A stretch of 64,000 bases of DNA, from the NCBI GenBank assembly GCA_963377175.1, contig CAUJNA010003827.1, positions 1,398,646 through 1,462,645 of the forward strand, in the 5' to 3' direction. Below are positions 31,801 through 39,855 of this stretch, in pieces (the stretch's first letter is position 1; each line of letters begins with the position of its first letter). The notes beneath the pieces were generated by a model. It saw only the letters and a list, made by a program, of their open reading frames with translations, was not told the origin of the DNA and did not search any database. Origin of the DNA: Effrenium voratum (taxonomy: Eukaryota > Sar > Dinophyceae > Suessiales > Symbiodiniaceae). Position numbers and translations under genes: made by a program.

Positions 31801-32534
31801 GCCCTCAAGGGCCAATCCAGGACCAAGAAGCTCTTCTTGTGGATCATCATATCGCGAATCGTCGCCTCGCCAATGGGGCTCCTCTTCTGCCTATTGATAA
31901 TCCGGTTCAACTGTCCAGGTGCGTTGTCCGGGTTCTTCTCCGCCTGAATCAACGCGTTGATGGCTTTGGCGCCCGGAAGGCGTCCAGCAATCAAGCATCC
32001 TGTTTGGGCACACAAGAAAGCATACAGCTGTAGCCATGCCGCATTTCCCTTCCCAACATAGGAAAGAATGATCTTCTCCGCGCTGGTCTTCTCCTCGAAG
32101 TGCAATAGCGAAGAGGTCAGGCATCTCAGCATACACTCCCAATATGTTGCGTTCTTGCCTTCCGCAAGACACGGCCCAAATACAGTTTGTATGATTGGGT
32201 ACCCCGTATTGTTGTCTATGTTGAATTTCACATTGACAGTCGCTCCGCCCAATGTGGTACCCCCTTCGAATGAAGTGTAGGTATCGTGTCCAGCAGTTGG
32301 GTTGATAATTACCCATCTGTCGTCGTCACCGCCAGAGTTCATTCGGAAAATGGAGTCGATGATCTCGTTGTCGATCTTGACAGCATCGCTGGCTTGCGAC
32401 CCCCACTTGGAGCTCCCGGCTGGGGGACTGACCCACCAGCGGTTTGACTCCTTTGCCCGGAGCTTGATGCCGACTTCTGCTGTCGCTCCGTCTTCCGTGG
32501 CGGCTCCGTCTTCGATGAGCCCATCACCCACCAT
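28860..32534 (-). CDS. Cargo polyprotein with Tpt1/KptA-like RNA 2'-phosphotransferase domain (element 2)
   Basis: 1224 codons. The C-terminal 184 residues match the Tpt1/KptA RNA 2'-phosphotransferase family, enzymes that use NAD to remove an internal RNA 2'-phosphate through ADP-ribosyl transfer. Visible elements are QLSHDLCRVLRHKIG, CDEGGWVDIDAVI (winged N-lobe signature), IRVTTGHS (for IRAxQGHS) and FHVTYVENLPSIVRCGLVP (for HGTxxxxxxxIxxxGL). The domain is interrupted at TAG 28862-28860 and completed in the next frame. Residues about 310-420 (HIWMSLYDWV, GLVVVCVNRDVAFHGG, SNLQHFLL) loosely suggest a degenerate SGNH-hydrolase-like fold. Residues about 780-930 form a Ser/Lys/Glu-rich linker with a CKKC pair. 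It overlaps the preceding frame by 196 bases. The enzymatic role is inferred from family; whether it is active is unknown. Confidence 0.7.
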   Translation of the reverse strand: MVGDGLIEDGAATEDGATAEVGIKLRAKESNRWWVSPPAGSSKWGSQASDAVKIDNEIIDSIFRMNSGGDDDRWVIINPTAGHDTYTSFEGGTTLGGATVNVKFNIDNNTGYPIIQTVFGPCLAEGKNATYWECMLRCLTSSLLHFEEKTSAEKIILSYVGKGNAAWLQLYAFLCAQTGCLIAGRLPGAKAINALIQAEKNPDNAPGQLNRIINRQKRSPIGEATIRDMMIHKKSFLVLDWPLRAVNSKGSTKTFQMMVNEQGWTNIKERSYYGSSEQVSSPNDTLNIISRLQKLDKLIAERRRRDMDDSPMSVHIWMSLYDWVCVRGCGWQVTANPIIDSLQKAMSDLVNTCKGLVVVCVNRDVAFHGGRGDLGTIANKVSEICKAAGALVTKNDRLWRVVHALTGKNYKIPGSSNLQHFLLKRLLIEKSIDAVAPSNTFVCELEGTCINEPDLRFNIPKNMEESKVKFEYKPTFTAQSKRTQEQQAEGHGEQDAFGKADIGDQRLRWYTITELSKFISELCAKEMQMSKSKVLGPNSKYNPSSCVNCCANWNADTNDIAMSIEGKKMYTRLFAECVVAIPDLQNLMVDVNNIQAMIMIIRELAYSRLKKELSHVGFVSMTVDQAAQFYNNGHGKQLCASRDVIVCKNSEGVEERMSIFVIGKDLGNVAYSSWIKSVLDQGTMYELLGQTTNEESLGDVVEMVLGFFEVMSYFQHELPLWKDAWKIKREFEQSIVRHLAGNVTHTTGQNRKRNKPSAQLGAPTKEVLGIMNKVKPRHPRSLITEPSAQGSKRKATEGEDEGLGQAPDPSRSSQTNTEKEDKKQRVIDGRRAALGFLESMEKCMGDMGICKKCANLAHDGDGKDIEEAAGNEKAMKVLRELLSSDPVSSDEDMGDTEEPSSSTSKERKRGGQAGKETIEMYSYTINLVEMADTAEGGELQCGGVDLTYNPCGDSRTFKKTLEMGCDTIPCYIPKYGDVSNVHLPWAYASIVDPKYFPKGAILEQVDVMQLGKSVNFCIAPFDGAPLCRIGDDRSVFTTRDQANQLSHDLCRVLRHKIGNCRGSAFRCDEGGWVDIDAVIDDRNNDMFPPYTTRAKRYMGIMEVIKWQESGSRKSRFQVLAARFPSIMNPNDTRAAREEMTEAGVDRDDIDRMFNGCDGWYRPWCIRVTTGHSDFGFMSSSALANRYSARMGDTLGGAFHVTYVENLPSIVRCGLVPAGSMAVTG

Positions 32535-35500
32535 GTCGGCTCTTCCCCAACCACGAAATCCTCGGGGTACTTCTCCAGTTCCCTTTCGATTTCATGAATC
32601 GTGCAGTATTTATTCTGGAAGAATTCGATCATGACGTCCTTCTCGGCCTTCTTCTCGATCTCCTTCATCCAGCTTACCCACTTGCGCCGATCTTTGTTCT
32701 CAGCGGCCCTGTCAGCCGCGTGCGGTGCCAAACTGATGGAGTTGATGTTCATCGCAGGCAGCTTCGACTCATAGATCATATCGATGCACCATAGGAAATC
32801 CCTGGCGTACTCAATCTCCCGGTAGAGATCGTTCAGCTCCCTTTTGTCTGGACGGAAACAAGCTGTATACGACTGATCTTTGGAGTCCTTCTCACCGAGC
32901 AATGGCTGCAATCTCCTCATGATGAAAGATACGCACATGAGCGAATTGACCGCTCCGATGCACGCGTCAGAGATGTCACTGGGGGTTGACCCACAGATCA
33001 TCCAGCGCAACAGGTTGTTCTGGCTGGCATTCTCATCCCTCCTCAGTGCATATGCGAGGTTCTTCATCGATGCCTGCAGCTCATTCTGGTAGACCAACCC
33101 AAGGTCCCAATTCTTCTGGTAGTCGTCCTTGGAACCACGACCGTAGGAGTCGATCTTGGGAGACTTGATCACGCTCAACGTGAACACTTTCCCCCAGTTT
33201 CGATCTCTGTACCTTGCGATTCTCCGGTCGTGCCTCTCAAACTCTGCAGTCGTCTGGAACTCCTCGGAGCTCCTCCACCTTCTCGATGACGATGCCCTAG
33301 ATGACTCGTCGCTGATGAATTCCTTGTACACCTCCCCAACCGGGGTGTTCTGGTGGAATGCAGCTTTGAACGACTGTTCATCGTTGTCTTCGGCCACGCC
33401 TAGTGCGAGATCCCAGATGTTCGCGATTGATCTCAACATATCCGCCCCTTCCATGCAGTACTTGGTTACGTTGAGCAACTCGGGGTTCTTCGCCAACATC
33501 GTTGCCTCACCGCAAAGTTGGTTCAGCGCCGACACGATCTTCTTTCCCTTGCTGCAGAATTCCCTCCATCCAAGCATACATTCGTCGGCAGAAAGCCGTC
33601 CGAAAACTTTGCTGATGAACTCTAAGGCAACCCTCATAGACTGCCCTTCACCTTTCATCATCCCGCGGCCCTTGGCAGAGTAGTACGCAGAGTATGCATA
33701 AATAGCGGGGACGCCTATGTCCTCGATCCACTTCACGCACACACCCAGGTCGCTGCTCATCTCCATCCTCTTGGGTATCCTCTTGCCTTCCTCGATGGCG
33801 TTCTTCACCAAATTTCCCAAGAAGATTGCTGCTTGCCTAGATTTCCCAACAGGCACGCAGAAGAATTCATTCGTATTGACGACATTCGGATTGGCAGTCA
33901 TCTTGATGATATTCTCCAGAACCAGGAAAACCCGAAATAAGCAGCTGCAAATGAAGCCACGGAATTGTCCCAATATGATCCCAGCTTCAGATTGAGGTGA
34001 CGAACTCGTCCGGCTCCTTCTTGAATCTTGGGGTTCGGGACTGACCCAGCTCCCCGTATGCACCAGAGGTTCGGGACTGGCCCAGCACCTCGGTTGTGCA
34101 GTTGGGGTGGTGCAGATTTCGCTCGCAGTAGCTTGGTGCTTCCGCGATCTCCTTCGCGTAATGCAAGCAAGAGCGAGTTTCAATGGTGCCGGTTTGAGGC
34201 ACCTTGCTCGAGCACGAAAACGGCGAAGGATCACACCCACAATTATAGACGTGTACAACTGGGTTTCTTTGGTTTCACGACCAGCACAAGGTCCATGCTC
34301 ATGGCTTCCATTGCATTTCTTAGACAACGAGCCACCAAGTTCAAAGTTCCATGATACAACTCTCCATGGTTTCTTGATTGGCATGGGTTTCTTTGCATAT
34401 CTTTGTTTCAAGCCATAGCGACAACCATCAAACTCGTGACTAGTCCCATCATGCACGACCTCATGCAGTCTCTCATCTTTCCAATAATCACAACTTCCAG
34501 GCAACTCAAACAAAATCGCAGCTCGTTTTGTCATGGCACGCCGTTTAATTTCAACGAACCGTTCAAATAATCTCCAAAATTCTCTTTGTTTGGCCTCGAT
34601 TTTCTCTGCGGTGTCAATGCCGCGAGTCTTGTTGAGGCGTGCCCACGATGATCCCCCCGTGCAAGGCCCGGCGAAGAACAACAAATCGGAAGGTTTGGTA
34701 AGCACATGTCTGGCGATTCTCCCCCCGTACTCGCTCAGTAAGTCATCAACCAGGGTTATGGTGACAACCTGCGGCCCGTCGTGGCGGGCAAGAGCAGTGA
34801 ACCAGTTACGTGGTTCGGAGCATGCCATCAGCACGATGGGCCGAGCCAAGTCAACACTGTAGAGAGTGACGACTGTGCGAGTTCTCATACCAGGAAGCGA
34901 GACATGAACAGGAGCGCGAAGCACACCACCGTCGTGTTTGACCATCGCGAGTTCAATACCCGGCGCTAACTGTGGCTTGTGCTTCACCGCAATGCGATAC
35001 GGAACAAAAAAACGACCAGGGACAAGCTGCTCGTGATTGATATGCAGACAACGCATGAGCAATTTCAATCGGAGCAACGTTTCCAAAGCAAGGTCGTTAA
35101 CACACTTCAACTCTATGCGCTCGTTCGACAGTTCTTCAACAAATGCGGCCAGCACGGACTGCATGTCAACATCCCCGGACCCGACGTGAATTGGTCGTGG
35201 TCGTGGAGACCGTTCCCGCGCTGGTGCAGCGACCGGTACGGGATGAAACTGCCAAACTGCGCGTTCAACCCAACCATCAATTCGCACACATTGTAGCCCC
35301 GGGTCAACTCTATCCTCAACTTTGAGCCATGACCCATTCTTCAGAAACCAAGTGGAACGAAGCCACTTGCTCCTAAACGGTGTCATAACCGCGAGTGGAG
35401 GTTTCACACGCATCAATCTGGGTCCCTTGGCAACAACAACCGGATCATGTCCTTCATGCTCATGCAATCCCTCTTTGGATGTTAATCCAGACCACCATAG

Positions 35501-37690
35501 GTCGGGAGGCATGATCGGAATGTGTGTGTACGGAAATGTTGGAACTCCGTCAACCGTCCCCGAAGCGGTCTGCATGGTCCCCTTTATGGGATCACACGTG
35601 GGTGTGAGCGCCTTGAGGGTATCAGGGTCAGACAGCAAGCTCGGGTCAAGTAGACCAATCTGCAAACATGCATGTTTCCATTTGCGCCCATCATTGAACG
35701 CCTTGGTGTAAATATCGGCCGTCATCCTGTCGGTGACCTCATACGCCAAGTACATGTAATCACGTGTGAACATCTCATGCATCCACGAAATGCTAACACC
35801 ATGGCTTCTCTCAAGGTGGCGCATCGTGGGGTTTTTCCCCGATCGCACGACACCGATCATAGCCTTGTTATCGTCATAGAACACAAAGTTCGGTGACTTC
35901 TTGAGAATCCGCTCTACCAGCTTGAGAGCGGGCATACCCATCGATCTCATGGCAACGTCGGCCGCAACAATCTCGGCCTCGGGAGTGGAGTGACTCACAC
36001 AACCCTGTCTTTTAGAGCTGCCAGACAACGGAAACCGGGTATTAGGCCCTTGTATATTCAAGTGTCCACTGGAGGTGGAACGCAGCGAGTCAATGCATCC
36101 CGCAAAGTCAGCGTCCGCATACAAGGCCAAGTGCACATCGTCCATAGGGTCTCCAACCCAACCGACCATGCGCCAATGTTTGGTATGATGCACATAGCAC
36201 ATCAAGTGATGCAAACCCCGATCATCGGAGTCAGTCCACCCATGCACGTTCCGTGCTAGGCGATTCACTTGCCGCAACAAATCGAAGCGAGCAATCCGCG
36301 CACCGTACAGCAACTTCATCAGTACGCTAGCGGCATGCGGAGCAAGGTGTCCACGCACGGGCTCCTTCATGGCCAACTCAGGAGTCCCTCCCCGTTGGTC
36401 TGGCACTGTGGCAGAACCGTCGGTGGGCACAAGATTGTTACACCAATTGCACACGACTGACGGCCCCTCTCTGGCAGGCTTCCGTGAGACGTGATTCTTT
36501 GTTTCTTCATGCAACTCAGGGGTGACAACCTTATTCAACTTCACATCGCCCGCCACTTCAAGAAAGCGGTCGACACAGGAACGTAGGAACTGTTCCATGT
36601 CATAGGTCACCGTTGTTACTCGGTGTCCGTTCCCGAGAGTGACGTTTCCCTTGCTTTGATGGCAACCAAGGTACATGTCAAGTCCAGTCTCGGGCTCAAT
36701 CTTCAAACGTGTACGCAACATGCTCCACCCTTGGGCAAGGTTCTTCTGCGGCCCTGCCATTCTGAAGTCGTCGACATACACAACCAGAACAAGCTGGAGC
36801 TTTTCGTGAATGTACACTGAAGGCCATTCTTCGCCGATGGGCTCAAAACCAACGGCACGCACCGACTCATCGCAGTGCTGCTCCCAAAATGTTCCCGCAT
36901 CTGGGTGTCCGTACAGCGCCTTCCTCAACGGGACGACTGGTCTTCTGTACTTATCCCATTTGTATTCACTTGGCACGGCCTCCGGTGGCAATTCAATCCA
37001 ACACGGCGTGCCTCTCAAGGTGGCCTGTATATACGCCTGAACAGCGTCGGCCATCTGCACATCCCAGCCATCATGACAACCCAGAAAATCCGCCCAACGC
37101 GAGGCTTCAAATGAAGCAGGGGAGTTCCTCAAATCTTGAAACATCGCAGCCTCAAAGCTTTGGTTCTTCACTTGGTTCCCCAGCAACACGCCTCTACCCT
37201 TGAACTTCCTCTTAGGATCACCAACAGGCAACTGTGAGTGCTTTTCAACGCAAATGCCATGTGCGCGAGCCATGTGTATTTCTTCCCCTTTCGCTTTTGC
37301 TTCTCTGGCTACGGCGTCATATTCGCGCACCGCGCCAAGATCGAAGACCCCCTGGTCGATTAATCCCGACCACTCTTTCTTCATTGATGCCAATGCATCA
37401 GGGTTGGTCAACATCTCTTTCCGGCCTACCAGCCTGGATACTAAAGCGTCGAAGAATCGTACAACTTTCACAGCTTTCTCTCTGTGCTGTATTCGCTCAG
37501 AAGTCACGCACGGCATCGATGGGTACTTCTTGGCTTCACCGTCCTCGCCTATCGCAGGCATTGCGAGTGGCACTTTTCCAGAAACTATCTCAGCAGACTC
37601 CTCCCATTCATACCAGGTGAGGTCCGTCGATCCGTCGACCGATGGATCCGTCCCCGATGCTGTCTCAGCTTCGTCTTTATGACTCTCCAT
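32339..37690 (-). CDS. Copia RT-RNase H-methyltransferase-like polyprotein fused in frame to a cargo protein (element 2)
   Basis: 1783 codons. Residues about 100-400 are a copia reverse transcriptase (GWDVQMADAVQAYIQATL, PLRKALYGHPDAG, catalytic YVDD at 305-308). Residues 505-670 are RNase H (LALYADADFAGC, STPEAEIVAADVA, FYDDNKAM, MTADIYTKAF). Residues 940-1155 resemble a Rossmann-type DNA methyltransferase-like domain seen in dinoflagellate copia elements (FFAGPCTGGSSWARLN with a Pro-Cys pair, ILFELPGSCDYW, FDGCRYGL, then a Cys/His-rich end). Residues 1170-1260 are low-complexity with a repeated Ser-Pro-Glu-Pro motif. Met-1264 (ATG 33901-33899) probably marks the true start of a separate 520-residue helical cargo protein of unknown family. 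An insertion with CNWC interrupts the RT-RH connection. Confidence 0.85.
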   Translation of the reverse strand: MESHKDEAETASGTDPSVDGSTDLTWYEWEESAEIVSGKVPLAMPAIGEDGEAKKYPSMPCVTSERIQHREKAVKVVRFFDALVSRLVGRKEMLTNPDALASMKKEWSGLIDQGVFDLGAVREYDAVAREAKAKGEEIHMARAHGICVEKHSQLPVGDPKRKFKGRGVLLGNQVKNQSFEAAMFQDLRNSPASFEASRWADFLGCHDGWDVQMADAVQAYIQATLRGTPCWIELPPEAVPSEYKWDKYRRPVVPLRKALYGHPDAGTFWEQHCDESVRAVGFEPIGEEWPSVYIHEKLQLVLVVYVDDFRMAGPQKNLAQGWSMLRTRLKIEPETGLDMYLGCHQSKGNVTLGNGHRVTTVTYDMEQFLRSCVDRFLEVAGDVKLNKVVTPELHEETKNHVSRKPAREGPSVVCNWCNNLVPTDGSATVPDQRGGTPELAMKEPVRGHLAPHAASVLMKLLYGARIARFDLLRQVNRLARNVHGWTDSDDRGLHHLMCYVHHTKHWRMVGWVGDPMDDVHLALYADADFAGCIDSLRSTSSGHLNIQGPNTRFPLSGSSKRQGCVSHSTPEAEIVAADVAMRSMGMPALKLVERILKKSPNFVFYDDNKAMIGVVRSGKNPTMRHLERSHGVSISWMHEMFTRDYMYLAYEVTDRMTADIYTKAFNDGRKWKHACLQIGLLDPSLLSDPDTLKALTPTCDPIKGTMQTASGTVDGVPTFPYTHIPIMPPDLWWSGLTSKEGLHEHEGHDPVVVAKGPRLMRVKPPLAVMTPFRSKWLRSTWFLKNGSWLKVEDRVDPGLQCVRIDGWVERAVWQFHPVPVAAPARERSPRPRPIHVGSGDVDMQSVLAAFVEELSNERIELKCVNDLALETLLRLKLLMRCLHINHEQLVPGRFFVPYRIAVKHKPQLAPGIELAMVKHDGGVLRAPVHVSLPGMRTRTVVTLYSVDLARPIVLMACSEPRNWFTALARHDGPQVVTITLVDDLLSEYGGRIARHVLTKPSDLLFFAGPCTGGSSWARLNKTRGIDTAEKIEAKQREFWRLFERFVEIKRRAMTKRAAILFELPGSCDYWKDERLHEVVHDGTSHEFDGCRYGLKQRYAKKPMPIKKPWRVVSWNFELGGSLSKKCNGSHEHGPCAGRETKETQLYTSIIVGVILRRFRARARCLKPAPLKLALACITRRRSRKHQATASEICTTPTAQPRCWASPEPLVHTGSWVSPEPQDSRRSRTSSSPQSEAGIILGQFRGFICSCLFRVFLVLENIIKMTANPNVVNTNEFFCVPVGKSRQAAIFLGNLVKNAIEEGKRIPKRMEMSSDLGVCVKWIEDIGVPAIYAYSAYYSAKGRGMMKGEGQSMRVALEFISKVFGRLSADECMLGWREFCSKGKKIVSALNQLCGEATMLAKNPELLNVTKYCMEGADMLRSIANIWDLALGVAEDNDEQSFKAAFHQNTPVGEVYKEFISDESSRASSSRRWRSSEEFQTTAEFERHDRRIARYRDRNWGKVFTLSVIKSPKIDSYGRGSKDDYQKNWDLGLVYQNELQASMKNLAYALRRDENASQNNLLRWMICGSTPSDISDACIGAVNSLMCVSFIMRRLQPLLGEKDSKDQSYTACFRPDKRELNDLYREIEYARDFLWCIDMIYESKLPAMNINSISLAPHAADRAAENKDRRKWVSWMKEIEKKAEKDVMIEFFQNKYCTIHEIERELEKYPEDFVVGEEPTWWVMGSSKTEPPRKTERQQKSASSSGQRSQTAGGSVPQPGAPSGGRKPAMLSRSTTRSSTPFSE

Positions 37691-37750
37691 GACTGATGCA
37701 ACCGCCTTCGTCCAGTTTGGAGTCGACTTTGATCGCTCCTCAGACTTGAA

Positions 37751-38023
37751 CTACCAGGCATAAATTACCACCAGACACTCAAATTCTTTCTCAAGCTGAA
37801 CGTTTCGTCTCATGACGTCTTGGGACTGTTTGGAATCCATGAGAACAACCACCCCGTCGACAGGATTAACAACAATCCTGACCCATTCAAGCTCAGCCAA
37901 GTGCTTCCCATCCATTGGGTTCTTGATCTTTGATGTGTGCTTCCGCAATCCCCAATTGTACTGCCATTCTACTCCACCCCAGCGGTTCCGAAGCATCGCT
38001 CGAATTCTCTTACCACCGGGCAT
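37751..38023 (-). CDS. Integrase-RT linker fragment of element 2 polyprotein
   Basis: A 90-codon frame between the integrase and RT frames (WGGVEWQYNWGLRKHTSK, LEWVRIVVNPVDGVVVLMDS). It has the same strand and order as the polyprotein, so it is most likely the connecting region, out of frame because of two small indels, rather than an independent gene. Confidence 0.5.
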   Translation of the reverse strand: MPGGKRIRAMLRNRWGGVEWQYNWGLRKHTSKIKNPMDGKHLAELEWVRIVVNPVDGVVVLMDSKQSQDVMRRNVQLEKEFECLVVIYAW

Positions 38024-38092
38024 CTGTAATGTCCGTGCCTCTGCCGGCGCGGAAATATCAGACTCTTTACTCTTGGGATCTTCCTCTTTCCT

Positions 38093-39532
38093 TTAGCCAC
38101 CGCCCTTCACCTCGGCCTTCTCTTCCTTGGTGTAATATTTACTCATCATCTTCCATTCTTCAGGAGTGAACTCTGGAGGTCTCGATGTCTTCATTAGCCT
38201 GAATCCGTCCTTCCCAACAGGATACGGTCTCCCGGCCTTGTCGATCTTAACCTCCTTGCCATCGTCGTTGACGTACGTGATACCATCCCCGGGTAGCCCA
38301 ACTGACACGTGTGGAAGGTCGGACTTCGCAACCTTTTCATCGCCCTTAGGGTGTCCATCTCCTTTCCCTTTTGAGGAGCTCGGTCTAGCATCTTCTTCTC
38401 CCGCGTGATCCCCCCGATCTCCGGCGATTACCTCCGGGCCATCGTCGAGCAGTAGACCAGCGATCTGATCGACCTCATCGTCAAGTAGTCGCTTCTCGTC
38501 ACTCTGCAGCAATTCAGGCTCGTAGTCCTCATCTTCGATCAGGCGGTCACGCGCATCCAGACCGATCGCATCGACAGACATTTCTATCCCTTCCAAAGTC
38601 TCGTTGGCAACCTTGTACTTCTGTTGTATTGGGAATGTCAGAGGAGATTTCAGAATCATCCTCTCCGTCTGATGTGGCATTCTCAACCGAGGTGGAACCT
38701 TTGCCTTTTTGATGTTCAGCTCTGCACCCGCAAATGCAGTAAGTGCCCAAGCACGATACTTGTTTGCCCAATGCATACCGGTGCTCAACACATATCCAGC
38801 AAATATACCAGTTTCCCCTCTCGGCTCGAACTTCTCCCTCTTTCCCCCTCGTGATTCGCTCGGCTTGAAGTCCACTAGCGCACCAAAAGGTATCTTCTCG
38901 CCCTTGAACTCCTCGCCATGCAGCCTCATCCATGCACTCGATCCGTTCACCTCTTCGATATTCATGAGATGGCACAGAGTGGTGATGGCCTGCACCCAAT
39001 AACACGTGGGTAGACCGGCATGTACTAGACAAGCCGAAGTCTGGTCAATGATGAATTGATTTGTTCTTTCAGCAAGGGAATTGTTCAGCGGCCGTCCAGG
39101 CAGCGATAGGTCGTGGTTCAGCTTCAGCTCCACGCACGCATTGATCAGTTCCGGGCCGTCATCTGAATATACCTGCTTGATTTTCCTCCTCCCGCAGAAG
39201 TGCTTGATAGCCCTGACGACTGAATCAGTGTCTCTTCTCGCGGTGGGATAAGCCATGATAATTCCGGTATATATGTCCCGGATGATGAGCGCATACCTGC
39301 CTTCCACTTCATGATCTCCTGATGCCGTCACAAAGTCGAACGTCACCAGGTCACCGAACGTCTCCACTTCTCTTTTGAATGCTCCCGTTCGTGATCTGAA
39401 GTGTCTCATCTTTGCCTTGACGCATGATTCGCAGAAGGGATTTCGGTATCTGTGTGTAAGCAAATGAGCTATGGAGTTGGCGTCCTTCTTGAGGACTCCC
39501 TCTTTCCTCTTTATTGATGATCCTTCGTACAC
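38093..39532 (-). CDS. Integrase of element 2
   Basis: 479 codons. The N-terminal zinc-binding part shows HRYRNPFCESCVKAK. The catalytic core shows the three acidic residues in context: TFDFVTA (first Asp), YSDDGPELINA (second Asp) and NNSLAERTNQFI (Glu). The C-terminal part has the copia-type GxFxGYxxxxG segment (ETGIFAGYVLSTGMHW). The last 200 residues are acidic and Pro/Lys-rich and lead towards RT. The first Met is not certain; coding similarity continues upstream in other frames (39533-39700), implying a small frameshift between protease and integrase. Confidence 0.85.
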   Translation of the reverse strand: MYEGSSIKRKEGVLKKDANSIAHLLTHRYRNPFCESCVKAKMRHFRSRTGAFKREVETFGDLVTFDFVTASGDHEVEGRYALIIRDIYTGIIMAYPTARRDTDSVVRAIKHFCGRRKIKQVYSDDGPELINACVELKLNHDLSLPGRPLNNSLAERTNQFIIDQTSACLVHAGLPTCYWVQAITTLCHLMNIEEVNGSSAWMRLHGEEFKGEKIPFGALVDFKPSESRGGKREKFEPRGETGIFAGYVLSTGMHWANKYRAWALTAFAGAELNIKKAKVPPRLRMPHQTERMILKSPLTFPIQQKYKVANETLEGIEMSVDAIGLDARDRLIEDEDYEPELLQSDEKRLLDDEVDQIAGLLLDDGPEVIAGDRGDHAGEEDARPSSSKGKGDGHPKGDEKVAKSDLPHVSVGLPGDGITYVNDDGKEVKIDKAGRPYPVGKDGFRLMKTSRPPEFTPEEWKMMSKYYTKEEKAEVKGGG

Positions 39533-39855
39533 GTCTACTTCGATTCCGGCATCTGGATCATCTTTAAATCAGCCTCTTTCTCGTGAGCTTCAGCATCTTT
39601 CGTATCGTCAGGACGACCAGCATCTACAGATGTTTCCTCCAGCCAGGGAGCAGACACGATACCGGACCAGCCTCCCGCGCGTGGCCCAAGTCAGATGCCC
39701 CGTCGTGGTTGACCGCCCTCCTTCTACGGACTCATTGACAACGGGTGTGGCGTCGTTATAAATAAATCACCTCCTGATCTCATCATTCGTTACCATCATA
39801 ATGTGCTTCAAAAAGTGCTCCCTTTGAGGGTCGTCTTGTGTAGGGCGATACCTTG
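39533..39855. other. Decayed linker between Gag-protease and integrase frames
   Basis: The minus strand still reads like polyprotein linker in pieces (VEETSVDAGRPDDTKDAEAH, then DPDAGIEVDVYEG in another frame). One or more indels separate the two frames. Confidence 0.45.
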
